Source: Bemisia tabaci
Lineage: Eukaryota; Arthropoda; Insecta; Hemiptera; Aleyrodidae
Reading direction: 5' to 3'
Assembly: GCF_918797505.1 (NCBI RefSeq)
Contig: NC_092799.1
Coordinates: 27,404,382 to 27,468,381 of the forward strand
DNA length: 64,000 nt
The notes beneath the pieces are model-generated. The model had not been told where the DNA came from and searched no databases. It worked only from the letters and a program-made list of their open reading frames with translations. Positions 20,727 to 28,954 of the stretch are shown one piece after another (position 1 is the first letter of the stretch; the number at the start of each line of letters is the position of its first letter). Position numbers and translations under genes: made by a program.

Positions 20727-21041
20727 TTAATGACTAAAACCAAATGTTTTCAATTTCAGTAGTTTGTAATTTAAAAACGCTTCTTCGTTCACGTGTGATT
20801 CCATCCAATAGATTTGATCCATTAAAAACTGACCGTCTTGATTCCGAATGAAGACGATTTCATCAGTTTTTTTGTTTAATACTAAATCGTATCCAATGAG
20901 AAAAAGTTTTTCTCTGCTGAGATGATTTTTCTTATCTTCTCCGATGCTAAGCACTCCAAGGCTTGATAGATCTTTCTTCGCTTCTTTTATATCGTTTTGA
21001 AATCGCGCCATTGTAAATTTGACGTCGTTAGAAGTACACAT
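20727..21041 (-). CDS. Uncharacterised 104-aa protein
   Basis: ATG at 21041 (the frame is open to a TTG at 21047). Charged, no membrane segment. Contains LFLIGYDLVLNKKTDEIVFI, and reads like a small soluble protein. Its start lies only 5 bp from the start of the divergent ORF at 21047, so the pair must share or overlap control sequences. Confidence 0.5.
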   Translation of the reverse strand: MCTSNDVKFTMARFQNDIKEAKKDLSSLGVLSIGEDKKNHLSREKLFLIGYDLVLNKKTDEIVFIRNQDGQFLMDQIYWMESHVNEEAFLNYKLLKLKTFGFSH

Positions 21042-21046
21042 AAACA

Positions 21047-21277
21047 ATGGTTTGCAATAAGGGGTTTGTAAATTCCAATTGGTTTTGGATGCTTTTTTTC
21101 ACGATAATAATATCAACGCTATGCGTCTTGGTACTCGCACTACTCGTTTGGATCTATTACAGCAACCAGATGTTGATGTACAGAGGACTGTTACGAAATC
21201 AGAAGATAGACATCAATGAATCCCTGACTATCATGGACAGTTTGAAGCTCCTCTACATTCTTCGAGAGAGTGTTTAA
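21047..21277 (+). CDS. Small single-span membrane protein
   Basis: 76 aa. Residues about 12-38 form a transmembrane helix (WFWMLFFTIIISTLCVLVLA), followed by a helical hydrophilic tail. The form resembles small PIF-complex or ODV envelope proteins of baculovirus-like viruses, but I see no family-specific motif. It sits back-to-back with 20727-21041 and converges with LEF-8. Confidence 0.5.
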   Translation: MVCNKGFVNSNWFWMLFFTIIISTLCVLVLALLVWIYYSNQMLMYRGLLRNQKIDINESLTIMDSLKLLYILRESV

Positions 21278-21503
21278 TTCTAAGGTGCAGATATATGAAT
21301 TTCTTTCAAGCTTCCCAATTTAGAAGAGAACAGTACCAAGACTTCCTGTCTATCCTTCGCTGTGTTGTGTGACTTTAGTCTGGAGCAATGCAAGGAGGAC
21401 GACCGTAACTGTATGCGCGACGGAGTAGATACGTGCTATTCGAGGCGAGAGTAATTGCTGACTGATCAATTTCCCTTATATTACCAGTTTGCTTATGTCA
21501 GAT

Positions 21504-24287
21504 TCACACCTCAACCGGGACAAAACGCGCTTCATACCCGTGCATTTTTATTAGTTGTAAAACCTTCGCGATCAACTTTTCCTTACGGAGAGCATGGCTC
21601 ACGGTACAGAGAGCCTGAGAATCGAAACCGTTGACGTTCGTCATCGTGTCTACTTTGACATTAAAAATCTTAATATTTGTGTATGGATTCAATGCGTGAA
21701 CCACTAGGTCAATGGGTGCTATGAAGAATCCGTTCGATCCGATTGCGACATCTGGCGACGTGAGCATATACGCGATTTGTCCACTGGAAAATCGTCCTAA
21801 TACAGACTCCAGACTATAAAGTACCTGCGCATGGACTTTACGACCATCTCTAGTTATTCCGGAATAACCTGAAAGATCTTCTACCAAGGAGCAAATGTTT
21901 TTTTGACCGAAAGAATTAGCAAGTTTACTCCCAACACCAATCCGCGTTTCTCGAAGTCCGGAGATGACGATAGTTATCACTTTTTCTCGACGAATACAAC
22001 GCACGTTTAAATGACCGTATGTCTTATCGCGCTTCATCAAAAAATGCATCAAATAATAAAAATGATTGCCGATCCTTCCATTGACGACTTCGCAATGACG
22101 ACTATTTTTCACGTACACTTCTGTTTCGGTGATTAAACAGCCAATAAATGTTTCTTCGCTTAACGTATTTAATGTCTCAAGACCGGACTTAAGTTCGTCA
22201 ACAGAGATGAAAACAGCCCCCAAAGTATCTTTATTTGTTTTGAATCTAAAATCAATAGTAATGCACGCGTTATAATAAATAGGAGGAGCTTCTTCGACCA
22301 TTTTCCTATCTAGAATTATTCCATCTTCCACACCGGCACCATGAAGATTCGCAAAAGCTGCCCAACATCGTAAATTCCACACGTCCGACGAATGGTAATT
22401 GGCTACGCCAAGGATCATCTGGGCGTATCTGAATACTTTATCCTTACTCGTCAGTGATCGTTCACGGTTAAGAGAGTTTTTTTTCTTCCGAATTCCTGTT
22501 GTAAGTACATTCGCGGACGAATTGAGCAAATTCATTATCATTAAATTGTTCAAGTTATACATGAACTGAAGTGAGTTCATCACTTTCACGACTTCCGTGG
22601 TCTCCAACTCGATTGGGGCTATAGTGGGATGTGGACTTTCCGGTGTGACTTCACAATCATAAAACGCAAGCACTTTCTTGTACTCGGAAAGAAAATTCGA
22701 CGTCCCATTACCGTGCGATATTAACGCCGCGTCTAGCAAAGAAGTTTGGTTCCCGTTGCAAGACTTGATGAAACAAGTTGTACCTTGAATCATTTGCATG
22801 AGGGAAAGATGTAAAGTATCCGAGGTCAGATTAGCGACACTCCCTTTAAGGTTATTAACCGCTACTGTTGACTTAGCGGAAGGAGTCCGCCGCAGCCCGA
22901 TCGGAGCCAACGTTTTAACCATCGTGGAGAACATTGCATCCTCTTTATATTGGATTTTGTATACTGTCGTCTCTGCCGGAGAAAAATACACATCGTATTC
23001 TTCGTTATATTTGATGAGAATAGAAGCTTTGGTAGATATCAGAACGTAAGAACAGTAATATTTTGTCGTGACGTGCGGGAGTTTTTTTTTTAATTTAATC
23101 AAATCATGTAGGGACCAATTCTTAAAACAATTAATGATGAATCCGTTGAGTATCAAAATGTTACTTTCTTTCTCGGTGGTTGAAATACTCTTTAGATATA
23201 GTAACGTTTCTTGCACGTCCGTTTCTTCGGTCATCATGGTAAAATCAGCAAGTGTGTTTTGCTCACCTGCCGCCTTCAAGTCTTTCGTGTTTAGCGGGCA
23301 ATAAAAATACATCGCATCCAGGGGGAAAGAAAAAGCTTTTGAATTTCGGAGAGTTTCGTTGGACGCACGATTCGTGTTTGGCAAAAGGTGTTCAACTTTG
23401 TTGCTTCGGCCGTCATGCAATGTACTATCATAATTTTGTTGGTAAGATTTACACCATTCAGCAGTTTCGTAGGCATTCTTTTTACTTAAAACCGAATACA
23501 TATTCCCGGATTCAAATGCCTCGGATAGCTTCTGACAGGCCGATGTTGATTGTTTTTTCCGACGACCTATGTAAGAATCGATGTACTTTCTCATGGTAGC
23601 CACTCCGCTAATAAGTTGACGATTCTTGAGATCGTTTATATCATAGGGGCACGACAATATAACATCGAACATCCGCACATAATTATCATAAGGGATGGTT
23701 TCGAACTTAGGCTCCCCGTACCGTGGATTCGCTTTGTGCAGGAGTTCTGCCCATTCGCAATCATCCGTCAAATCGGTGCTCGTTCTTGATTCGCAGTCAT
23801 AAGTCCAAGATAAGCGACCTTCAACATATTTGGTGGCTAGACCTTTACCATCAACGTATGTGAACCATTCGATAGTCTTTTGAGATTTCTTCCCTTGCTT
23901 CCCGCTCATTTCCCGTACGTGCAGCGATAAAGCATCAAGAGTCGATACAGACAAAAAAATTTTAGGCGCACCGTTGAGTATGATCACTCCCCAGAGAGCT
24001 CTGCTCTTTCTTACTTCCTCTTCTCCACGGATCATTGTATCTATGTAAGTTCCGAGCATAATTGGAACGCTGTTGTGGACCAAACTATATTGTTTTTCAA
24101 ACCTTTCGGCGCCACTATCGAGCTTCGTCGATTCGTACATCAAACAAGCCATGTACGATTTCCCGTTTCGTATTGTTTCCTCAAAAGCATCTCTTGTCCG
24201 ATATTTATCGTAGCAAATACAATCATGGCATAATATGGGGTGAATTCTATGATTATACGAACACAGCATATACGAAAGATAAAACAT
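21504..24287 (-). CDS. lef-8: LEF-8, viral DNA-directed RNA polymerase large subunit
   Basis: 927 aa from ATG 24287, intact. The C-terminal quarter carries the hallmark of LEF-8 and other second-largest polymerase subunits: GSKLANSFGQKN at about residues 785-800 (G-x-K followed by G-Q-K near the active site), then GYSGITRDGRKVHAQVLYSL, DVAIGSNGFF and a conserved tail. LEF-8 forms the late viral RNA polymerase of baculoviruses, nudiviruses and filamentous viruses together with LEF-4, LEF-9 and p47; none of those is visible in this window. The N-terminal 600 residues are divergent, as expected for the family, with a few Cys near the start (CHDCICYDK). It diverges from the ligase-like pseudogene with 73 bp between. 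An intact late-polymerase subunit suggests either a recent insertion or selection. Confidence 0.78.
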   Translation of the reverse strand: MFYLSYMLCSYNHRIHPILCHDCICYDKYRTRDAFEETIRNGKSYMACLMYESTKLDSGAERFEKQYSLVHNSVPIMLGTYIDTMIRGEEEVRKSRALWGVIILNGAPKIFLSVSTLDALSLHVREMSGKQGKKSQKTIEWFTYVDGKGLATKYVEGRLSWTYDCESRTSTDLTDDCEWAELLHKANPRYGEPKFETIPYDNYVRMFDVILSCPYDINDLKNRQLISGVATMRKYIDSYIGRRKKQSTSACQKLSEAFESGNMYSVLSKKNAYETAEWCKSYQQNYDSTLHDGRSNKVEHLLPNTNRASNETLRNSKAFSFPLDAMYFYCPLNTKDLKAAGEQNTLADFTMMTEETDVQETLLYLKSISTTEKESNILILNGFIINCFKNWSLHDLIKLKKKLPHVTTKYYCSYVLISTKASILIKYNEEYDVYFSPAETTVYKIQYKEDAMFSTMVKTLAPIGLRRTPSAKSTVAVNNLKGSVANLTSDTLHLSLMQMIQGTTCFIKSCNGNQTSLLDAALISHGNGTSNFLSEYKKVLAFYDCEVTPESPHPTIAPIELETTEVVKVMNSLQFMYNLNNLMIMNLLNSSANVLTTGIRKKKNSLNRERSLTSKDKVFRYAQMILGVANYHSSDVWNLRCWAAFANLHGAGVEDGIILDRKMVEEAPPIYYNACITIDFRFKTNKDTLGAVFISVDELKSGLETLNTLSEETFIGCLITETEVYVKNSRHCEVVNGRIGNHFYYLMHFLMKRDKTYGHLNVRCIRREKVITIVISGLRETRIGVGSKLANSFGQKNICSLVEDLSGYSGITRDGRKVHAQVLYSLESVLGRFSSGQIAYMLTSPDVAIGSNGFFIAPIDLVVHALNPYTNIKIFNVKVDTMTNVNGFDSQALCTVSHALRKEKLIAKVLQLIKMHGYEARFVPVEV

Positions 24288-24728
24288 AGTTCTTCTTTGG
24301 GTTTTTATCCCTGAATGAACCGAATAAAAGTTAATTGAGCAACAAGACCCAACCGTATATATGTCTTATTTATCAATTGAAGAAATACTTCTTATTTTCA
24401 ACGCTTACAAACCGTCTCGAGTTTTAACTTGGGTGATTGTGAGAAGTTTGCATCCGATTCATACGGCAGCTCTTATATACTCATCGGAAAATGTCAGTAA
24501 AACAAACAAGTGAAACGCTTTTGATCTAATCGAACCGGCTTTTGAACAGAAGTCCATTGGAAAGTATCGAACAGTCATTACACTCCAATAAAATTTCGCA
24601 CGGAGCGTTACCATCAAACTTACGCGAGTAATGAAAACAACTGATAACCTACCTGTTTTAATGAACTTTGGTAAAATACGGATGGCAAGGGCAACCGACA
24701 CTCACGATCAGAACGGGAAATTAACAAT

Positions 24729-25262
24729 GGGTCTGTTGCACCTATTTTTTTACTTCATTTTCTAATAAAGTGCATCATTCTGAGCTTCATGAATTTTTCC
24801 CAGAATTTTTGGACCCCCCAAACACCCCAAAAAGCACCCAAAAGTTCAAAAAATTTTGGCGGGAAAATTTAAAACTACAAATGACGGGAGAACGATGCCA
24901 TTTTGTGACGTCACAACTTATACCCCACGTTTGTTTATTTTACAAATACATGGATTTCCCCATAAGGGGTCGAGAGGCAAATTTTCAAAAGGAATTATCA
25001 GACTGTTGGAGGCCGTATTCATCAAATTTTCTTGCGATAATTGACTCTTTATACTCTCTAGTTGATAAAAACATCCCTAGTAACTTACAAATCACATCAG
25101 ATGATTTAATTATTTCCGATGCATCAAAGCATGTCACGAAAGTGAGGTTATGTTTACAATCTTATCTGGGATACATATAAGTCCTGTTCTCTCGGTAAAA
25201 CTCTCATATAATGTAGTTTTAGGTTCCTTATTCCTAGGAACTATCTGCCGTGGCATGATGCA
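24729..25262. mobile_element. Unclassified insertion in the pseudogene
   Basis: Alignment with the intact copy breaks after TTAACAAT (24728) and resumes at about 25262. The inserted DNA contains TTTTGTGACGTCACAAC and a 136-codon frame (24770-25180) with no recognisable domain. No terminal repeats or clean target duplication are visible, and the matching gene segment is deleted. It resembles non-coding parts of host DNA transposons, but I cannot classify it. Confidence 0.6.
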
Positions 25263-25598
25263 GCTTTCTGAATCAACGAACGAAGAGCGGCGCATAATTT
25301 GTCGACAAATGATTACGGTCGCTTTCTGGCAAATCTCCATGATCATCTGCTGCTGGACAAGATGCATCGCGACAGGAATCGAGTAGCCCGATTAGAAGAA
25401 GAATCAAGTATTACTCGGATCTTCTTAAAGTTATATGAATTTTTGAGTTCTTTGAACGAATCACGCACAAGATATTGCAGAAACGCCGATCCAAACTCAT
25501 TCCAATGTAGAAATGTAGTATTAACTTTACCAGTCGACACAGATAATATACGTAATTACATGACAGAACCTTATTACGGTGGCATAAGGGTTATGATA

Positions 25599-25889
25599 TG
25601 TGGCAACATAAGCTCACCGAGCTTTCCCGCCATTCTCTTCGGCCAATCAGAGGCTCGCACTGCCGCGCTCACCGTTCTGGCTTCCCATTGGCTCCCGCTC
25701 CTAGCGCACGGCGCTATATAGTGGCCGACTTCCGGCTCAGAGCTTCGCCGTACGTCAATACTATCTCGCCGCCACACCTCCCGGCTCTGCCCAGCGCTCC
25801 AGCTTGTTCCAGTACCGCTCAGACCTGCTCCAGCTCTTCTCTCTCTAAAACAGCCCTTCTGAAGGCCACCAAGTTCTCCAGCACCCTTA
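25599..25889. mobile_element. Probable solo LTR, 291 bp
   Basis: It begins TGTGGCAACATAAGC and ends ACCCTTA, with flanks GATA on the left and GATC on the right where the intact gene has GATC, so a 4-bp target duplication with one change. It is GC-rich, with CCAAT-type motifs (GGCCAATCAG, CCATTGGCTC) and a TATA box (GCTATATAG) at about 25713, the layout of an LTR promoter. The TG...TA ends and 4-bp duplication match the small LTR element at 59798-60875, though the sequences differ. Confidence 0.7.
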
Positions 25890-26160
25890 GATCAATTCTA
25901 TTAGAACAGAAACCACATGTTACAATAGATATGGCGAGCCCATTGCCAGTTTCTTACAGGTTGAGAGGTTTGAGTTTAACGCCACATTCGAGACATAAGA
26001 CCCAAATGGTCTAAAAGTGCTTAACCTAAAATTCGTAGACGCACCAAAATCGAAACGTCTAATTTCGTGTTGAAAGTTGTCGATGTGTTTCTTTTCTTTG
26101 CGGTTTTATTCCTGGATGATCCGAATAAAAGTTGATTAAGCAACAAGACCCAATCCACAT

Positions 26161-27978
26161 ATGTCTTATTTAACAATTGAAGATATACTTCTTATTTTCA
26201 ACGCTTACGAACCGTCTCGAGTTTTAACTTGGGAGATTGTGAGAACTTTGCACCCGATTCATACGGCAGCTCTTATTTACTTATTGGAAAATGTCGGTAA
26301 AACAAACAAGCTAAACGCTTTTGATCCAATCGAACTGCCTTTTAAACAGGAGCGCACCGGAGAGTCACGAGCAGTCATTACACCTCGATACAATTTCGCA
26401 CAGAGCGTTACCATCAAACTTACGCGAGTAATGAAAACAACTGATAACCTACCTGATTTGAATGAGTTAGGTAAAATACGGATGGCAAGTGCAACCGACA
26501 CGCACGATCAGAACGGGAAATTAACAATTATAGGACTACTCCGAATGATCACAGATGAACTGTACGTTAGTGCAAGTCAGACGGAAGAATCAAACGATAC
26601 ATCGGTAACAGCAACGAGAGGAATTTTCAATTCTCTAAATTTGAACGAACGAATAGCGGCGCATAATTTGTCGACTAATGATTACGGCCGCTTTCTAGCC
26701 AATATCGTTAATCATCTGCTGCCGGACGAGATGCATCGTGACAGGAATCGAGTAGCTCGATTAGAGGAAGAACCAAGTATTACTCGGAAATTCTTGAAGT
26801 TCTATGAATCTATGAGTTCTCTGAACAAATCACACTCAAGATATTGCAGAAACGTCGATCCGAACTCATTCCGCTGCACGCTCAGGCCTAACAATGTAAT
26901 ATTAACTCAACCGATCGACGCAAATAATTTACGAAAATATATGGCAGAACCTTATTACAGTGGCATAAGAGTTGTGATCAATTCTACCAGAACTGAAACC
27001 AGATGTTATAATAGATATGGCGAGCCCATTCCTGGTTTTTTACACGGTGAGAGGTTTGAGTCTCACGCCACATTCGAGGCTGTAGTGTTACCATTAGACA
27101 GGACAGGAGCACTTCGTTCATGGCGTTACAATCCAAGACCCAAATGGTCTAAAGGCGCTAAGCCTAGAACTCGCCGACACACTAAAATCGAAAAGCCTGA
27201 TTTTGTGTTGAAAGTTGTCGATGTGTTTCGGTTTGAAGATGGCGTTCTTTATGACACACCTTTTGAAAAACGAGTTGATTTCATCGAACGTATTGGTGGT
27301 CGGTTGATTCAGTGTAGTTCATACTCTCAAGATCAAGCACACCTTGAAATGTTAGAGAGAGATCACCGATCTAGCTTAGACCCGTTCCACCCGATCACTG
27401 GTATCATGTATCGCCGTTGTGATTCCTCCTACGACGAAAAGCCTCTCATATTTAAATTTAGACCTATACATTATTACGACTTTTTTAGTAATGAATTCGT
27501 GTCTCCTACACTCAGTGCAGATAAAGTGAGCGTCATCGGTAAACCTTTATCAAACATACATGGTATTTTGATTGATCCAGAAATTGTAGCTGAATACCGC
27601 ACCGTTTGTATCGTTTACGCGCATGACAAAGAATGTTATTTTGTTTGCAAATTTGATCGAGATTTGTTCCATTTTAAGCACGCAGGTACATTATTACGTG
27701 GCACAGACATTTCACGAAAGAAACCAAAGTATAAAAGGGAACGTATATACGTGCAAAACGCTAAAAGGATACCTATGGGTATCATGCTTTTAAGAGTTTA
27801 CTATAACAAAGAAAAGGGACAGATGTGGTGGTGGGAAGAGAACGAAGCTCACATCAAGCGTGATACAGAGAATATTGAAGAAACGTTCGAATCATCTTAT
27901 TCGATAGTAGCCTACGAAGATAAAATCACTTTATCAATGTATGACGTACCGCACGATGACCAATTATTTAAAAATTGA
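26161..27978 (+). CDS. ATP-dependent DNA ligase-like protein without the motif I lysine
   Basis: 605 aa from ATG 26161, intact. Residues about 255-440 follow the order of the nucleotidyltransferase core: AEPYYSGIRVVI (motif I position, 262-273), RCYNRYGEPI, FEAVVLPLD (motif III, about 305), KVVDVFRFEDGVLYDTPFEK (typical spacer), GIMYRR (motif IV, about 414) and FKFRP (motif V, about 433). An OB-fold-like end follows. In active ligases motif I is K-x-D-G; here Tyr265 replaces the AMP-binding Lys and Ser267 the Asp. The decayed duplicate also has Tyr, so the loss is older than the duplication. DNA ligases occur in several nudiviruses. This one may be a structural or regulatory pseudoenzyme. The ligase assignment rests on motif order only. 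Confidence 0.62.
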   Translation: MSYLTIEDILLIFNAYEPSRVLTWEIVRTLHPIHTAALIYLLENVGKTNKLNAFDPIELPFKQERTGESRAVITPRYNFAQSVTIKLTRVMKTTDNLPDLNELGKIRMASATDTHDQNGKLTIIGLLRMITDELYVSASQTEESNDTSVTATRGIFNSLNLNERIAAHNLSTNDYGRFLANIVNHLLPDEMHRDRNRVARLEEEPSITRKFLKFYESMSSLNKSHSRYCRNVDPNSFRCTLRPNNVILTQPIDANNLRKYMAEPYYSGIRVVINSTRTETRCYNRYGEPIPGFLHGERFESHATFEAVVLPLDRTGALRSWRYNPRPKWSKGAKPRTRRHTKIEKPDFVLKVVDVFRFEDGVLYDTPFEKRVDFIERIGGRLIQCSSYSQDQAHLEMLERDHRSSLDPFHPITGIMYRRCDSSYDEKPLIFKFRPIHYYDFFSNEFVSPTLSADKVSVIGKPLSNIHGILIDPEIVAEYRTVCIVYAHDKECYFVCKFDRDLFHFKHAGTLLRGTDISRKKPKYKRERIYVQNAKRIPMGIMLLRVYYNKEKGQMWWWEENEAHIKRDTENIEETFESSYSIVAYEDKITLSMYDVPHDDQLFKN

Positions 27979-28954
27979 TCTCGAAGAATCGATTTTGCGC
28001 TCATATTAAAAATGTTATATTTAAAAAAATGCATATACATCAAAAGTTTATCGTTCATGTGTCGATACATTCGATTCTTGTGAGCTGGCACTTCGATAAT
28101 TCGCTACGCGAACAGCCGCCATCCATTAACATCTGATTATAAATACTTTTTTTGTTTTTGGTCGTTTCAATTTGATTTCCGATTTGAAATCGGACAAGTG
28201 GTAATAATTAATTTATTTCGTCAAATAATTCTGCTTTTCAACTTTTCATTTTGTCAGAAATTTCTTTTAAAATTACATAACTCGTGAGGTTTTTTTTTTC
28301 ATTATTCCTTTTACATTTTAAATTATGTTACAATGAAGGATTGAGTCTGTAAATACACTTAAATTACTGTTCCTTAAATCTAGGTACTACGTGCAATCTT
28401 AGTTATAGGTATACGGTTGATATATTCTCTGTTGTTCCAAGGCAATTCAGAATTATAATTAATTATGTTGCGACAAAATTGAAACAGTGCTGGTACCGCG
28501 CCCTTGGGCATTATATCGACTTTTGGTTGTTGCAGTTACTTTCGCATAAGTTCTTCATGGCCCCTCTCCTAATCGTTATCGTTCTTGTTTATTATCGAAT
28601 AATCTTCCATGCATGCTTCTTTGTTCCTGGTAATTAAAAAAAGCGTTCTTCCCGGTGTAAAAACCCTTCCCAGATCCGTGTCTACTTTCTTTTTTAATTG
28701 ATTTATTTTACCGCATTTATGAAGAGTGTGTCAGCATTATGTGCTTCATTTTTGCAAATTTTTTTTTTCGGTTCGAGGTTTTATATATTCCTGAATTTTC
28801 CTTTTTTGTCAAGCATTTACTAATATTTCCATGTCTGCTTAATAGCTGTGTAGGAAAAAAACTATGGCACCGAGTTGTCGTGGTAGGTATTCATTTGTTA
28901 GTACCATGCCTATAAGGCTTTGAAGCCAGAAGAATTCGTGTGATGTGGAAGTTT
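27979..28954. other. AT-rich intergenic between convergent genes
   Basis: About 975 bp with long T runs and no supported frame, between the stops of the ligase-like gene and the helicase. I see no repeat structure, tRNA or mobile element. Confidence 0.5.

Larger units (their letters stand above)
24361..26087 (+). pseudogene. Decayed partial copy of the ligase-like gene
   Basis: From ATG 24361 this copies the first part (about 360 codons) of the intact gene at 26161, along with its upstream sequence (GAATAAAAGTT and CAACAAGACCCAA occur before both). It is dead. A TGA at 24511-24513 replaces a Leu codon, about 100 bp of gene is replaced by an insertion at 24729-25262, a solo LTR lies at 25599-25889, and a further deletion of about 60 bp lies near 25996. 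It ends at a junction near 26087 (GATGTGTTTC joined to upstream-type sequence), which marks a tandem duplication of the promoter and 5' part. The motif I equivalent already reads EPYYGGIR here. Confidence 0.9.

Noticed and set aside
22798..24289. Plus-strand ORFs across LEF-8
   Set aside because: They are antisense shadows of the long LEF-8 frame, with no motif of their own.
24770..25180. 136-codon ORF in the pseudogene insertion as a gene
   Set aside because: It lies wholly in inserted repeat-like DNA and shows no recognisable domain.
25598..26014. 138-codon plus-strand ORF over the solo LTR
   Set aside because: It crosses from LTR sequence into a decayed gene in a wrong frame; low-complexity Ser/Pro composition.
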